The translations under genes were made by a program, and so were the position numbers. From positions 129,931-170,642 of the forward strand of contig NZ_JASMRZ010000004.1 in assembly GCF_030462475.1 (NCBI RefSeq): a DNA stretch of 40,712 nt, read 5' to 3'. Origin of the DNA: Variovorax sp. CAN15. Its GTDB lineage: Bacteria > Pseudomonadota > Gammaproteobacteria > Burkholderiales > Burkholderiaceae_C. The notes under the pieces were generated by a model, which saw nothing but the letters and a program-made list of their open reading frames with translations, ran no database searches and was not told the DNA's origin. Positions 1 through 8,722 of this stretch are shown here, in pieces. Position 1 is the first letter of the stretch; each line of letters opens with the position of its first letter.

Positions 1-714
1 GACGACGCCGGCCGAGCCCGCGAAGGGTTCCACGATGACGGCTGCGATGTTCGATGCGTCGTGCAGCGCGATGATGTCGAGCAGGCGATCGGCCAGCTCG
101 ACGCCGTTGTCGGCCATGCCGCGCGTGAAGGCGTTCGAGGCGAGCTGCGTGTGCGGCAGGTGGTCGGCTTCCACGCCCTGGCCGAAGAGCTTGCGATTGG
201 CCGCGATGCCGCCGACCGAGATGCCGCCGTAGTTGACGCCGTGGTAGCCCTTCTCGCGGCCGATCAGGCGGGTCTTGCTGGCCTGGCCCTTGGTGCGCCA
301 GTAGGCGCGCGCAAGTTTCAGCGAGGTATCGGCCGCCTCGGAGCCGGAGCCGGTGAAGAACACGTAGTCGAGGCCGGCGGGCGTCATCTCCTTGATCTTG
401 TTGGCCAGCTCGAAAGAGAGCGGGTGGCCGAACTGGAAGGCGGGCGAATAGTCGAGCTTGGCGATCTGGCGGCTCACCGCCTCGGTGATCTCGGGGCGGC
501 CGTGGCCAAGGCCCGAGCACCACAGGCCCGAGAGACCGTCGAAGATCTTGCGGCCGTCGGCGTCGGTGAAGTAGGCGCCCTTGGCTTCCACGACGATCCG
601 CGGATCGGCTTTGAAGTTGCGGTTGCCGGTGTAAGGCATCCAGTGCGCATCGAGCCAGGCGGCGTCGGTGCGCGCGGCGGACGTCGGTTCGATGGCGGGC
701 GTGGCGATGGTCAT
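1..714 (-). CDS. omega-amino acid:pyruvate aminotransferase, class III PLP-dependent (3' part outside window)
   Basis: Only the first 238 residues are present; the gene continues past the left edge. The protein starts MTIATPAIEPTSAARTDAAW and carries class III aminotransferase features: WMPYTGNRNFKADPRIV (substrate-pocket side), FDGLSGLWCSGLGHGRPEI, the PLP-phosphate loop GSGSEAADTSLKLARAYW, GREKGYHGVNYGG, and AVIVEPFAGSAGVV at the edge. The catalytic lysine lies in the missing half. Family members (about 440-450 residues) transfer the amino group of beta-alanine or other omega-amino acids to pyruvate, giving malonate semialdehyde and alanine in the cytoplasm. The ATG at 712-714 is preceded by a GGAAA-type ribosome-binding site. 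It is divergent from the LysR gene at 823, its likely regulator. Family assignment is firm; beta-alanine as substrate is inferred from the subfamily. Confidence 0.88.
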   Translation of the reverse strand, partial: MTIATPAIEPTSAARTDAAWLDAHWMPYTGNRNFKADPRIVVEAKGAYFTDADGRKIFDGLSGLWCSGLGHGRPEITEAVSRQIAKLDYSPAFQFGHPLSFELANKIKEMTPAGLDYVFFTGSGSEAADTSLKLARAYWRTKGQASKTRLIGREKGYHGVNYGGISVGGIAANRKLFGQGVEADHLPHTQLASNAFTRGMADNGVELADRLLDIIALHDASNIAAVIVEPFAGSAGVV

Positions 715-801
715 GGCGTTTCCCGCGCGCTGGCGGGCTCCGGAGGGTGATGGGATGTGCCGATTGTTCGCAGACCCTTCAGTGTGGAGAATGGCGCAAT
801 A

Positions 802-816
802 TCAATGTTCACTTGA
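802..816. promoter_or_regulatory. candidate LysR-type operator (TCAA-N7-TTGA dyad)
   Basis: In the 108-base gap between the divergent aminotransferase and LysR genes, TCAA at 802-805 and TTGA at 813-816 form an interrupted dyad six bases before the LysR start. LysR regulators usually bind such dyads between themselves and a divergent target. The short arms make this weak. Confidence 0.25.
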
Positions 817-822
817 CGTTTT

Positions 823-1782
823 ATGCAAGTAAAGGAGATGGCCCCAAATGGTGCCTCCGGCACCCGCAACCGCGCTGTTCTGGGGCAGCTCAGCGACATG
901 GACCTGCGCCTGCTCAAGGTGTTCAGGAGCGTGGTCGACTGCGGCGGCATGGCGGCGGCCGAGCTGGAGCTGAACATCGGCACCTCCACCGTGAGCCGCC
1001 ATGTGAAGGACCTGGAAACGCGCCTCGGCCTGGTGCTGTGTCGTCGGGGCAGGGCGGGCTTCGCGCTCACCGCCGAAGGGCAGCGGGTGTACGACGAGAC
1101 GCTGCGGCTGCTGGCATCGGTCGACGCCTTCCGCGGCAGCATCGACGACATCCACAACCGCATGGGCGGGCAGCTCGACGTGGCGCTGTTCGACAAGACG
1201 GCGACCAACCCGCAGGCGCGCATCGGCGATGCCATCGCGCGCTTCACCGAGATCGCGCCCGAGGTACGGCTGGCCGTGCACGTGGGCTCGATCAACGCCA
1301 TCGAGCAGGGCGTGCTGGAGGGCAACTTCCAGATCGGCATCATCCCGGCGCACCGAGCTTCCAAGAGCCTGGTGTACGCCGACCTGTTCGACGAGACCAT
1401 GCTGCTGTACTGCGGGGCGGGGCATCCGCTCTTCGGCATGAGCCACGGCAAGCTCACCTGGGCACGGCTGCGCGAGCACCATTTCGCGGGGCTGGGCTAC
1501 CACTCGCCCAACATGGAGCTGAGCCATCGCGCGAAGCTGTCGCGCATGGCCACGGGCTTCGACCAGGAGGCGATCGCGACGCTGATCCTCTCGGGGCGCT
1601 TCCTGGGCTTTCTGCCCGACCACTATGCGCAGGTGTTCGAGGAGCGCGGGCTCATGAAGGCGGTGCTGCCGGCGCGCTTCAACTACGCGTGCCGCTTCGT
1701 CAGCCTGCTGCGGCGCTCGCCGAAGCCGTCGCGGGCGGTGCTGGCGTTCCAGGAGTGCCTGGAAGAGGCGCACCGGAAGTAG
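823..1782 (+). CDS. LysR-family transcriptional regulator
   Basis: The 319-residue protein has the LysR winged helix-turn-helix in its first part (MDLRLLKVFRSVVDCGGMAA, then TSTVSRHVKDLETRLG and FALTAEGQRVYDE). A periplasmic-binding-protein-like effector domain follows, with QLDVALFDK, GSINAIEQGVLEGNFQIGII and the late GFLPDHYAQ segment. Translation is ambiguous: ATG 823 adds about 25 residues before the usual family start, ATG 898 (MDLRLL) would fit the family better, and an AAAGGAG sits directly against ATG 838. It probably controls the divergent aminotransferase gene and itself. Its 3' end lies 15 bases from the end of the convergent GntR gene, so it is not in an operon with it. The effector is unknown. 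Confidence 0.88.
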   Translation: MQVKEMAPNGASGTRNRAVLGQLSDMDLRLLKVFRSVVDCGGMAAAELELNIGTSTVSRHVKDLETRLGLVLCRRGRAGFALTAEGQRVYDETLRLLASVDAFRGSIDDIHNRMGGQLDVALFDKTATNPQARIGDAIARFTEIAPEVRLAVHVGSINAIEQGVLEGNFQIGIIPAHRASKSLVYADLFDETMLLYCGAGHPLFGMSHGKLTWARLREHHFAGLGYHSPNMELSHRAKLSRMATGFDQEAIATLILSGRFLGFLPDHYAQVFEERGLMKAVLPARFNYACRFVSLLRRSPKPSRAVLAFQECLEEAHRK

Positions 1783-1797
1783 GAGCGAGCGAAAGGG

Positions 1798-2562
1798 TCA
1801 GCGCTGCCCGCTGGGCAGCAGCAGATGCTTGGCGCCGATGTGCGCCTCCATCTCGTGCATGTGCTGCTCGGCGTCGACCATGTGCTCGGTCATCAGCCGG
1901 CGTACCTCGTCGGCGTCTTCCTTGCGGTAGGCCGCGAGCAGCTGCGTGTGGTAGTCGACATTCGCCTCGCCGAAGTGGTGATGGTCGAGCGCCTTCTTGT
2001 AGACCACGAGGTCGCGCAGCAGGTCGTTGAGGAAGCGGCACATGAAGGAGAGCACCGGATTGGGGCAGCTCTCCGCCAGCATGGTGTGGAAGGCCAGTTC
2101 GGCCTCGCGCTGGATGCGCAGTTCGTCCTCGCTGGTCGGTTCGACCGTGCACAGCCGCACGTTTTCTTCCAGCTTCTCGAACTGCTCGGGCGTCAGTTTG
2201 CCCACCACGCTCGCGGCCAGCTCGGGCTCCAGCGCCTTGCGCAGCTGGTAGATATGGTGGCCGTCCAGATGATGGAAATGCAGGAAGTTGCGCAGCGGCT
2301 CCGACGCATGCTCCACCGACACCTGCTGCAGATAGGCGCCGCCGCCGGGGCCGGTGCGGATGGAGATCAGGCCGCGCACCTCCAGCGCCTTCAGCGCCTC
2401 GCGCACGGTGCTCTTCGAATAGCCGAAGAGCTCGATCAGTTCCTTCTCGTTCGGCAGCCGGTCGCCGGGCTGCTTGCGCTCCGCCACGATCCATCGCTTG
2501 ACGTCTTCGACGATGACGTCCGAGAGCTTCTGCCGCTTAGGACGGTTCTGCCCCACTCTCAT
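1798..2562 (-). CDS. GntR-family regulator, FadR/FCD subfamily
   Basis: The 254-residue protein has an N-terminal GntR winged helix (RQKLSDVIVEDVKRWIV, GDRLPNEKELIELFGYSKST, VREALKALEVRGLISIRTGPGGG). A C-terminal all-helical FCD ligand domain follows. The usual D-x3-H metal motif of FCD appears as E-x3-H (ELAFH), with later histidines in VDYHTQLLAAYR and LMTEHM. ATG 2562 is chosen because GGAG lies at the right distance (2570-2573 on the complement); an in-frame ATG at 2604 lacks a better site. The gene is divergent from the transporter/hydrolase operon that starts at 2781. FadR-type regulators commonly repress adjacent catabolic operons and release DNA on binding a carboxylic acid. The inducer here is unknown. 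Confidence 0.9.
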   Translation of the reverse strand: MRVGQNRPKRQKLSDVIVEDVKRWIVAERKQPGDRLPNEKELIELFGYSKSTVREALKALEVRGLISIRTGPGGGAYLQQVSVEHASEPLRNFLHFHHLDGHHIYQLRKALEPELAASVVGKLTPEQFEKLEENVRLCTVEPTSEDELRIQREAELAFHTMLAESCPNPVLSFMCRFLNDLLRDLVVYKKALDHHHFGEANVDYHTQLLAAYRKEDADEVRRLMTEHMVDAEQHMHEMEAHIGAKHLLLPSGQR

Positions 2563-2605
2563 TGAAACGCTCCATGCACATCGGGAGATGCGCGGGATGC
2601 GCAAC

Positions 2606-2630
2606 AGCGCGCGATCTTAAACGGCGCGCT
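2606..2630. promoter_or_regulatory. candidate operator: perfect 7-bp inverted repeat AGCGCGC-N11-GCGCGCT
   Basis: AGCGCGC at 2606-2612 and GCGCGCT at 2624-2630 are perfect complements separated by 11 bases. They lie in the 218-base gap between the GntR gene and the divergent operon, just upstream of the GntR translation start. This is a reasonable site for the GntR dimer to repress itself, but G+C-rich dyads also arise by chance. Confidence 0.3.
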
Positions 2631-2662
2631 GCGGGGGATCGGTGTGGTCTTGGGCACAGGGC

Positions 2663-2691
2663 TTGCTAGCGGGTTTTTACCAGCATATTAA
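2663..2691 (+). promoter_or_regulatory. candidate sigma-70 promoter for the transporter operon
   Basis: TTGCTA (2663-2668), a 17-base spacer and TATTAA (2686-2691) match four of six bases in each box. They lie in an A+T-rich stretch unlike the surrounding DNA, about 90 bases before the binding-protein start codon. This is the only convincing -35/-10 pair seen in the gap. Confidence 0.4.
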
Positions 2692-2780
2692 TCCAATTTA
2701 TCCGCTTAAATTCGCCGGCAATCGCAGGCACCCCCGTTTCCTTCATCCCTTTCTTCCCACCAACCTCGACCGGAGAACTC

Positions 2781-3986
2781 ATGCAACGCAGACAACTTCT
2801 TCAGCTGGCCGCCCTGTCGGCTGCCCCCGCCTCGCTCCTGGGCGGCCGCGCCGCCTTCGCCCAGTCGGCGGACGCGATCCGATTCGGCTGCCCGGTCCCG
2901 ATGTCTGGCGCCTTCGCCGCCAACGGCAAGTACGCCGACCTGGGCATGAAGCTGGCCATCGAGCAGTACGGCAGCGTGCTGAAGCGTCCGCTGGCCTACA
3001 CGGTGCTCGACACCGAAGGCAAGCCGGCCACCGCCGTGCGCAAGGTGCAGGAAGCCTCGCAGCAGCAGGGCACGAAGTTCTTCGCGGGCGGCATCCTGTC
3101 GTCGGAAGCGCTCGCCATGGGCAAGGAGGCCGAGAAGGCCGGCGGCCTGTTCATCACCACCGCGGGCGCCGACGAGATCACCGGCAAGGACTGCAACCCC
3201 GCCACCTTCCGCTGGTCGGTGCCCACCTTCGGCGCCATCGAGCAGACGGTGCGCCCGCTGATCGCCAGCATGCCCAAGGCCAGGCGCTGGTACACCATCA
3301 CGCCGCAGTACGTGTTCGGCGACGGCCTGCTGAGCGCCGCCAAGACCATCTTCCAGGAGAAGGGCATCGAGCACGTGGGCAACAGCTACCACTCGCTCAA
3401 CGAGAAGGAGTTCAGCGGCTACCTCACCAACGCCATGGCCGCCAAGCCCGACGTGCTGCTGCTGCTGAACTTCGGCGCCCAGTCGTCGGCCGCGCTGCGC
3501 CAGGCGGTGAGCTTCGGCATGCACAAGAACATGACGATCCTGATGGCCTGGGCCTCGGGCCTGGAGCAGTTCGACGAACTCGGCGCGGACCTGTGCGACG
3601 GCGTGTACTTCGGCGCGCAGTACTGGCACACGGCCGACACCCCGCTCAACAAGGACCTGGTGAAGCGCACCGCCGACAAGCTCAAGATCGTGCCCAACTA
3701 CAGCCTCGCCGGCTCGTACATCTGCACCAAGATCCTGATCGACGGCATCGTGAAGGCGGGTACGGTCGACCAGAAGGCGGTGATCGCCGCGCTCGAGGGC
3801 ATGAAGTTCGACGGCCTCACCGGCATCGAGGAAATCCGCAAGGCCGACCACCAGGTCATCAAGGACTACTACCTGCTCAAGGGCAAGGCCAAGTCGAAGA
3901 TGGCGAACCCGGCCGACTATGTCGACGTGGTGAGCTCCGGCAAATCCTTCCTCCCGGTCGACAAGACCGGCTGCAAGTTGGGCTGA
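2781..3986 (+). CDS. ABC transporter periplasmic substrate-binding protein (LIV/amide type)
   Basis: The 401-residue exported protein begins MQRRQLLQLAALSAAPASLL. This is a Tat-like twin-arginine start and hydrophobic core, with a likely cleavage after AFA before QSADAIRFGCPVPMSG. The mature part is a type I periplasmic binding protein of the branched-chain amino acid/amide/urea group: IRFGCPVPMSGAFAANGKYA at the N-terminus, TEGKPATAVRKVQE, and TAGADEITG in the ligand cleft. It hands ligand to the permease pair downstream. A GGAG at 2772-2775 sets the start. It is the first gene of the operon and is separated from the permease gene by a 136-base structured spacer. The ligand cannot be read; adjacent hydrolases argue for an amide- or ureido-type compound rather than leucine. 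Confidence 0.92.
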   Translation: MQRRQLLQLAALSAAPASLLGGRAAFAQSADAIRFGCPVPMSGAFAANGKYADLGMKLAIEQYGSVLKRPLAYTVLDTEGKPATAVRKVQEASQQQGTKFFAGGILSSEALAMGKEAEKAGGLFITTAGADEITGKDCNPATFRWSVPTFGAIEQTVRPLIASMPKARRWYTITPQYVFGDGLLSAAKTIFQEKGIEHVGNSYHSLNEKEFSGYLTNAMAAKPDVLLLLNFGAQSSAALRQAVSFGMHKNMTILMAWASGLEQFDELGADLCDGVYFGAQYWHTADTPLNKDLVKRTADKLKIVPNYSLAGSYICTKILIDGIVKAGTVDQKAVIAALEGMKFDGLTGIEEIRKADHQVIKDYYLLKGKAKSKMANPADYVDVVSSGKSFLPVDKTGCKLG

Positions 3987-4122
3987 CCCCCAGGCTTGCC
4001 CACTTCGTGTGGCCGCCAACCCCCTTTCAGGGGGCAACACCAGCGGACCGGCAAAGCCGGTTCCGCGGTGTTCCTGGAAGGGGCCGCGCGTGCGGGGCTG
4101 CACTCTGCAACTACCTACATCT
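3987..4122 (+). repeat. intercistronic REP-like element with stacked hairpins
   Basis: Between the binding-protein stop and the permease start lie two clear stem-loops. CCCCC-TTTCA-GGGGG is at 4020-4034. The longer one at 4036-4072 has outer arms AACACC/GGTGTT, a mismatched internal loop, and inner arms CCGGC-AAA-GCCGG. A smaller CCAC-N5-GTGG lies at 4000-4012. It looks like the palindromic intergenic repeats scattered through Comamonadaceae genomes. At this position such structures typically protect the upstream binding-protein mRNA from 3' decay, giving more binding protein than permease. Confidence 0.6.
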
Positions 4123-4983
4123 ATGTCCGTCTACCTGCTCCAGACCATCAACGGGATCGGCATTGGCATGCTGTATTTCCTGCTGGCGGTCGGCCTGTCC
4201 ATCGTGTTCGGCCTGCTGCGCTTCGTGAACTTCGCGCACGGGGCCTTCTACCTGCTGGGCGCCTACTTCTGCTTCCAGGCCATGCAATGGGGCCTGGACT
4301 TCTGGGCCGCGCTGGTGCTGGTGCCGCTCGTCGTGGGCGCGCTGGGCTGGCTGGCCGAGAAGCTGCTTCTGCGCCGCGTCTACGCCAAGGCGCATGAATT
4401 CCACATCCTCGTTACCGTGGGCCTCGCGCTCGCGGTGCAGGAGATCGTCATCGTGTTCTGGGGCCCGCTGGGCAACAGCGTGTCCACGCCCGACCTGCTG
4501 CAGGGCGTGGTCATGTGGGGCTCCTTCGTCTATCCGAAGTACCGGCTTTTCGTGATCGGCTTCACCGCCGTGCTCGCGGTGCTCCTGTGGTGGGTGCTCG
4601 AGGGCACGCGCCTGGGCAGCGCGGTGCGCGCGGGCAGCGAGTCGACCGAGATGGTGTCGCTGCTCGGCATCAACGTGTTCCGCGTGTTCAGCCTGGTGTT
4701 CGCGCTCGGCGCGGCCACGGCGGCGCTGGCCGGCGTGCTGGCCGCGCCGATCCGCGGCGCCGAGCCTTTCATGGGCGTGGAGGCGCTGGCCGTGGCCTTC
4801 GTGGTGGTGGTGATCGGCGGGCTCGGCAGCTTCGGCGGCGCGCTCGTGGGCGGGCTGCTCATCGGCATCGTGCAGAGCCTGATGAGCACCATCTGGCCGC
4901 CGGGCGCGAGCCTGATGATCTACATCGCGATGGCGGCCGTGCTGCTGCTTCGTCCCCATGGCCTGCTCGGCCGCAAAGCATGA
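4123..4983 (+). CDS. branched-chain-type ABC transporter permease (LivH family)
   Basis: The 286-residue polytopic membrane protein starts MSVYLLQTINGIGIGMLYFL and contains the LivH hallmarks FGLLRFVNFAHGAFYLLGAY near the N-terminus and AFVVVVIGGLGSFGGALVGG near the C-terminus. Most of its length is hydrophobic, consistent with about eight transmembrane segments. ATG 4123 is chosen because upstream codons in frame are REP-element sequence with no family similarity. It pairs with the LivM-type permease to form the channel and is driven by the two ATPases that follow. Its stop overlaps the next start (ATGA at 4980). Confidence 0.92.
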   Translation: MSVYLLQTINGIGIGMLYFLLAVGLSIVFGLLRFVNFAHGAFYLLGAYFCFQAMQWGLDFWAALVLVPLVVGALGWLAEKLLLRRVYAKAHEFHILVTVGLALAVQEIVIVFWGPLGNSVSTPDLLQGVVMWGSFVYPKYRLFVIGFTAVLAVLLWWVLEGTRLGSAVRAGSESTEMVSLLGINVFRVFSLVFALGAATAALAGVLAAPIRGAEPFMGVEALAVAFVVVVIGGLGSFGGALVGGLLIGIVQSLMSTIWPPGASLMIYIAMAAVLLLRPHGLLGRKA

Positions 4984-5963
4984 ACGGACACGCCATGCCG
5001 AGAAAAATCACTTTCCTCCTGGCGCTGGTCGCGGTGCTGGGCCTGCCGCTGGTGCTGAGCTCGGGTTCGCTCGCGAGCGAGGTGCTGATCTACGCGCTGG
5101 CCGCGCTGGGCTGCAACCTGCTGCTGGGCTACACGGGGCTGCTGTCCTTCGGGCAGGGCATCTTCTTCGGGCTGGGCAGCTACACCATCGCCATCCTGCT
5201 CACGCGGCTGAGCCTGCCGATGCCGCTCGCGCTGGCCGCGGCCGTGGCCATGGGCGCGCTGGGCGCGGCGGTGGTGGGCTGGGTCGCCATCCGCCAGCGC
5301 GGCACCTACTTCGTGATGCTCACGCTGGCCTTCGCGCAGATGTTCTATTTCATCGCCTACACCGCCACCGGCCTCACCGGCGGCGACAACGGCCTGCTCG
5401 ACGTGCCGCGCCCCGGCTTCATGGACACGCCCTGGAAGTACTACGCCTTCGTGGCCGTGGTGTTCCTCGTCGCGTTCGGCCTGCTGCTGCGCGTGACCGA
5501 TTCGGTCTTCGGCCGCACGCTGCTGGCCATCCGCGACAACGAGGACCGCGCCGCCGCCGTGGGCTACGACCTCAAGCGCTTCAAGCTGCTGGCCTTCGTC
5601 ATCTCTGGCGCCGTCACCGGCCTCGCGGGCGGGCTGCACGCCATGATGACCGGCATCGCGCCGCTGTCGAACGCCGAGTACCACACGAGCGAGATGATCC
5701 TGGTCATCACCGTGATCGGCGGCACCGGCAACCTGTTCGCATCGGTGCTGGGATCGGCTTTCTACGTGCTGCTGGCCGACTGGCTCTCCACGCTGTGGCC
5801 GCGCTGGCTGCTGTTGCTGGGCCTGCTGCTGATCGGCGTGAGCATCGGCATGCAGCGAGGGCTCTGGGGGCTGGGCGAGAGCGCATGGCGGCGCATTTTC
5901 CGCAGGGCGGACCCCGGTGCCGTTGCTCCAGTCACACCCCCCGCACAGGGAGAAAAAGCATGA
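4980..5963 (+). CDS. branched-chain-type ABC transporter permease (LivM family)
   Basis: The 327-residue membrane protein shows the LivM pattern: AALGCNLLLGYTGLLSFGQG, GWVAIRQRGTYFVMLTLAFAQ, LTGGDNGL, LLAIRDNEDRAAAVGY (the cytoplasmic EAA-like coupling helix) and LVITVIGGTGNLFASVLGS. It forms the second half of the membrane channel. The start at 4980 overlaps the upstream stop by four bases; ATG 4995 (MPRKITFLL) is an alternative removing five residues. The C-terminal tail after the last membrane segment is Ala/Pro-rich. Its stop again overlaps the next start, indicating translational coupling along the operon. Confidence 0.92.
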   Translation: MNGHAMPRKITFLLALVAVLGLPLVLSSGSLASEVLIYALAALGCNLLLGYTGLLSFGQGIFFGLGSYTIAILLTRLSLPMPLALAAAVAMGALGAAVVGWVAIRQRGTYFVMLTLAFAQMFYFIAYTATGLTGGDNGLLDVPRPGFMDTPWKYYAFVAVVFLVAFGLLLRVTDSVFGRTLLAIRDNEDRAAAVGYDLKRFKLLAFVISGAVTGLAGGLHAMMTGIAPLSNAEYHTSEMILVITVIGGTGNLFASVLGSAFYVLLADWLSTLWPRWLLLLGLLLIGVSIGMQRGLWGLGESAWRRIFRRADPGAVAPVTPPAQGEKA

Positions 5964-6723
5964 GCGACGTTCTCATCGAAGCCGTCGGCGTCACCAAGCA
6001 CTACGGCAAGTTCGCGGCGCTCGGCGGGGTCGACCTGAAGATCCGGCGCAACACCGTGCATTCGGTGATCGGCCCCAACGGCGCGGGCAAGACCACGCTG
6101 TTCCACATGCTCACCGGCACCGGCATGACTACCGGCGGGCGAATCCTGTTCGACGGCCACGACGTGACGCGCGAGCCCGACCACAAGCGCGTGCAGCGCG
6201 GCATGGCGCGCTCTTTCCAGGTGACGGCGCTGTTCGCGAGCCTTCCGGTACGTGAGAACCTGCGCGTGGCGGCGCAGGGGGTCTCGCCGCGCCAGGCCAT
6301 GAACTGCTGGCGCGCGCCGGTCGGCGAGCTGGCCTGCACGCGGATCGTCGACGAGGTGCTGCAGCGCATCGGGCTGGAGCGGCTGGCGGACACGCCGGCC
6401 GGCGAGCTCTCGCACGGCCAGCAGCGCCGGCTCGAAGTGGGCATGGCGCTTGCGGCGAGGCCGAAGGCGATCTTCCTCGACGAGCCGACCTCGGGCATGG
6501 GCATCGACGACCTCGACGACATGAAGCAGCTGATCCGCGGCCTGCGCGACGCGCACACCGTGGTTCTCATCGAGCACAACATGAACATCGTGATGGACAT
6601 CTCCGACACTGTCACCGTGATGCAGCTGGGCCGCGTACTGGCCGAGGGGCTTCCGGGCGACATCCGCGCCGATGCGCGCGTGCGCACCGCCTACCTGGGC
6701 AACATGATCACGGGAGGCAAGGC

Positions 6724-6727
<4 letters not shown>
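5960..6727 (+). CDS. ABC transporter ATP-binding protein (LivG family)
   Basis: The 255-residue cytoplasmic ATPase has Walker A GPNGAGKTT (38-46), signature SHGQQ (151-155, an S-H-G-Q variant typical of LivG), Walker B IFLDEPT (171-177) and the switch histidine in IEHNM. The C-terminal LGNMITG fits the LivG tail. It powers the two permeases as a heterodimer with the next gene product. The start ATG 5960 overlaps the permease stop. The coding frame shows no sign of damage. Confidence 0.93.
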
Positions 6728-7428
<701 letters not shown>

Positions 7429-7465
7429 GGCTTCCCGCAGACCCTCCATTCCTTTTCGCAAAGCC

Positions 7466-8722
7466 ATGAAGAACTCTCAAAACGAACTCCGCATCGACGG
7501 CCGGCGGCTCTGGAACTCGCTGATGGAACTGGCCCGGCTCGGCGCCACCGAGAAAGGCGGTGTCTGCCGCATCGCGCTCACCGAGCTCGACCGCCAGGGG
7601 CGCGACCTGTTCTCGCGCTGGGCACGCGAGGCGGGCTGCGAGCTGCGCGTGGACGCCATCGGCAACATCTTCGCGCGCCGCGCCGGGCGCAACAACGCGC
7701 TGCCACCGGTGGCCACCGGCAGCCATATCGACACCCAACCCACGGGCGGCAAGTTCGACGGCAACTACGGCGTGCTCGCCGGGCTGGAAGTGATCCGCAC
7801 GCTGAACGACGCCAGGGTGGAGACCGAGGCGCCGCTCGAGGTGGCGGTGTGGACCAACGAGGAGGGCTCGCGCTTCGTGCCGGTGATGATGGGCTCGGGC
7901 GTGTTCGCAGGCGCCTTCACGCTGGAGCATGCGCTGGCGCAGCGCGACAACGACGGCATCAGCGTCTCCGACGCGCTGGCTGCCATCGGCTATGCCGGCA
8001 GCGCTCCCGTCTCGGCGGCGGCGTCGCCGGTGGGCGCGTACTTCGAGGCGCACATCGAGCAGGGCCCGGTGCTCGAAGCCAACGAGCGCGTGATCGGCGT
8101 GGTCGAGGGCGCGCTGGGCCAGCGCTGGTACGACGTTGTGGTGCAGGGCATGGAAGCCCACGCCGGCCCCACGCCGATGGAGCTGCGCAAGGACGCGCTG
8201 CTGGCCGCTTCCGAGCTCGTGATCGAGGTCAACCGCATCGCGCTGGCCCATGCGCCGCATGCGCGCGGCACCGTAGGCTGGATCGAAAACTATCCCAACT
8301 CGCGCAACGTGATTCCGGGCCGCGTGAAGCTCAGCGTCGACCTGCGCGCGGCCGACGACGTGGTGCTGTCGGCGCTGGACGCCGCGCTGAAGGAGACCGT
8401 GCAGCGCATCGCCGCGAAGGCCAAAGTGGAGATGTCGGTGGAGCAGGTCGTGTACTTCCCGCCGCAGCCCTTCACGCCCAGGCTGGTGTCGGCCGTGCGC
8501 GAGGCCGCGCAGGCGCAGGGCATGAGCTGGATGAACGTGATCAGCGGCGCGGGCCACGACGCCGTGTACCTCGCGCGCGTGTGCCCCACGGCCATGATCT
8601 TCGTGCCCTGCCGCGACGGCATCAGCCACAACGAGATCGAGGACGCGCAGCCCGATCACCTGGAGGCCGGCTGCAACGTGCTGCTGCAGGCGATGCTCCA
8701 GAGCGCGGGAGTGGCGCAATGA
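7466..8722 (+). CDS. M20-family Zn amidohydrolase (hydantoinase/N-carbamoyl amino acid hydrolase, AllC/HyuC type)
   Basis: The 418-residue cytoplasmic enzyme keeps the binuclear metal set of the carbamoylase family: H87 (GSHIDT), D98 (GGKFDGNYG), the E132/E133 pair (TNEEGSRF), H196 (HIEQGP) and H388 (GISHNE). It also has the dimerisation-domain residues H232 (EAHAGPTP), N281 and R294 (NVIPGR, VDLR), and SGAGHDA around H364. This family cleaves N-carbamoyl groups from amino acids, beta-ureidopropionate or allantoate, releasing CO2 and ammonia. ATG 7466 is chosen over a TTG upstream that overlaps livF. Its stop overlaps the M81 gene start. The exact substrate is not determinable; a simple amide or dipeptide-like compound is also possible. 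Confidence 0.87.
   Translation: MKNSQNELRIDGRRLWNSLMELARLGATEKGGVCRIALTELDRQGRDLFSRWAREAGCELRVDAIGNIFARRAGRNNALPPVATGSHIDTQPTGGKFDGNYGVLAGLEVIRTLNDARVETEAPLEVAVWTNEEGSRFVPVMMGSGVFAGAFTLEHALAQRDNDGISVSDALAAIGYAGSAPVSAAASPVGAYFEAHIEQGPVLEANERVIGVVEGALGQRWYDVVVQGMEAHAGPTPMELRKDALLAASELVIEVNRIALAHAPHARGTVGWIENYPNSRNVIPGRVKLSVDLRAADDVVLSALDAALKETVQRIAAKAKVEMSVEQVVYFPPQPFTPRLVSAVREAAQAQGMSWMNVISGAGHDAVYLARVCPTAMIFVPCRDGISHNEIEDAQPDHLEAGCNVLLQAMLQSAGVAQ

Noticed and set aside
2706..4103. Open frame of 465 codons on the minus strand
   Set aside because: It is antisense to the binding-protein gene and has no start signal or domain.
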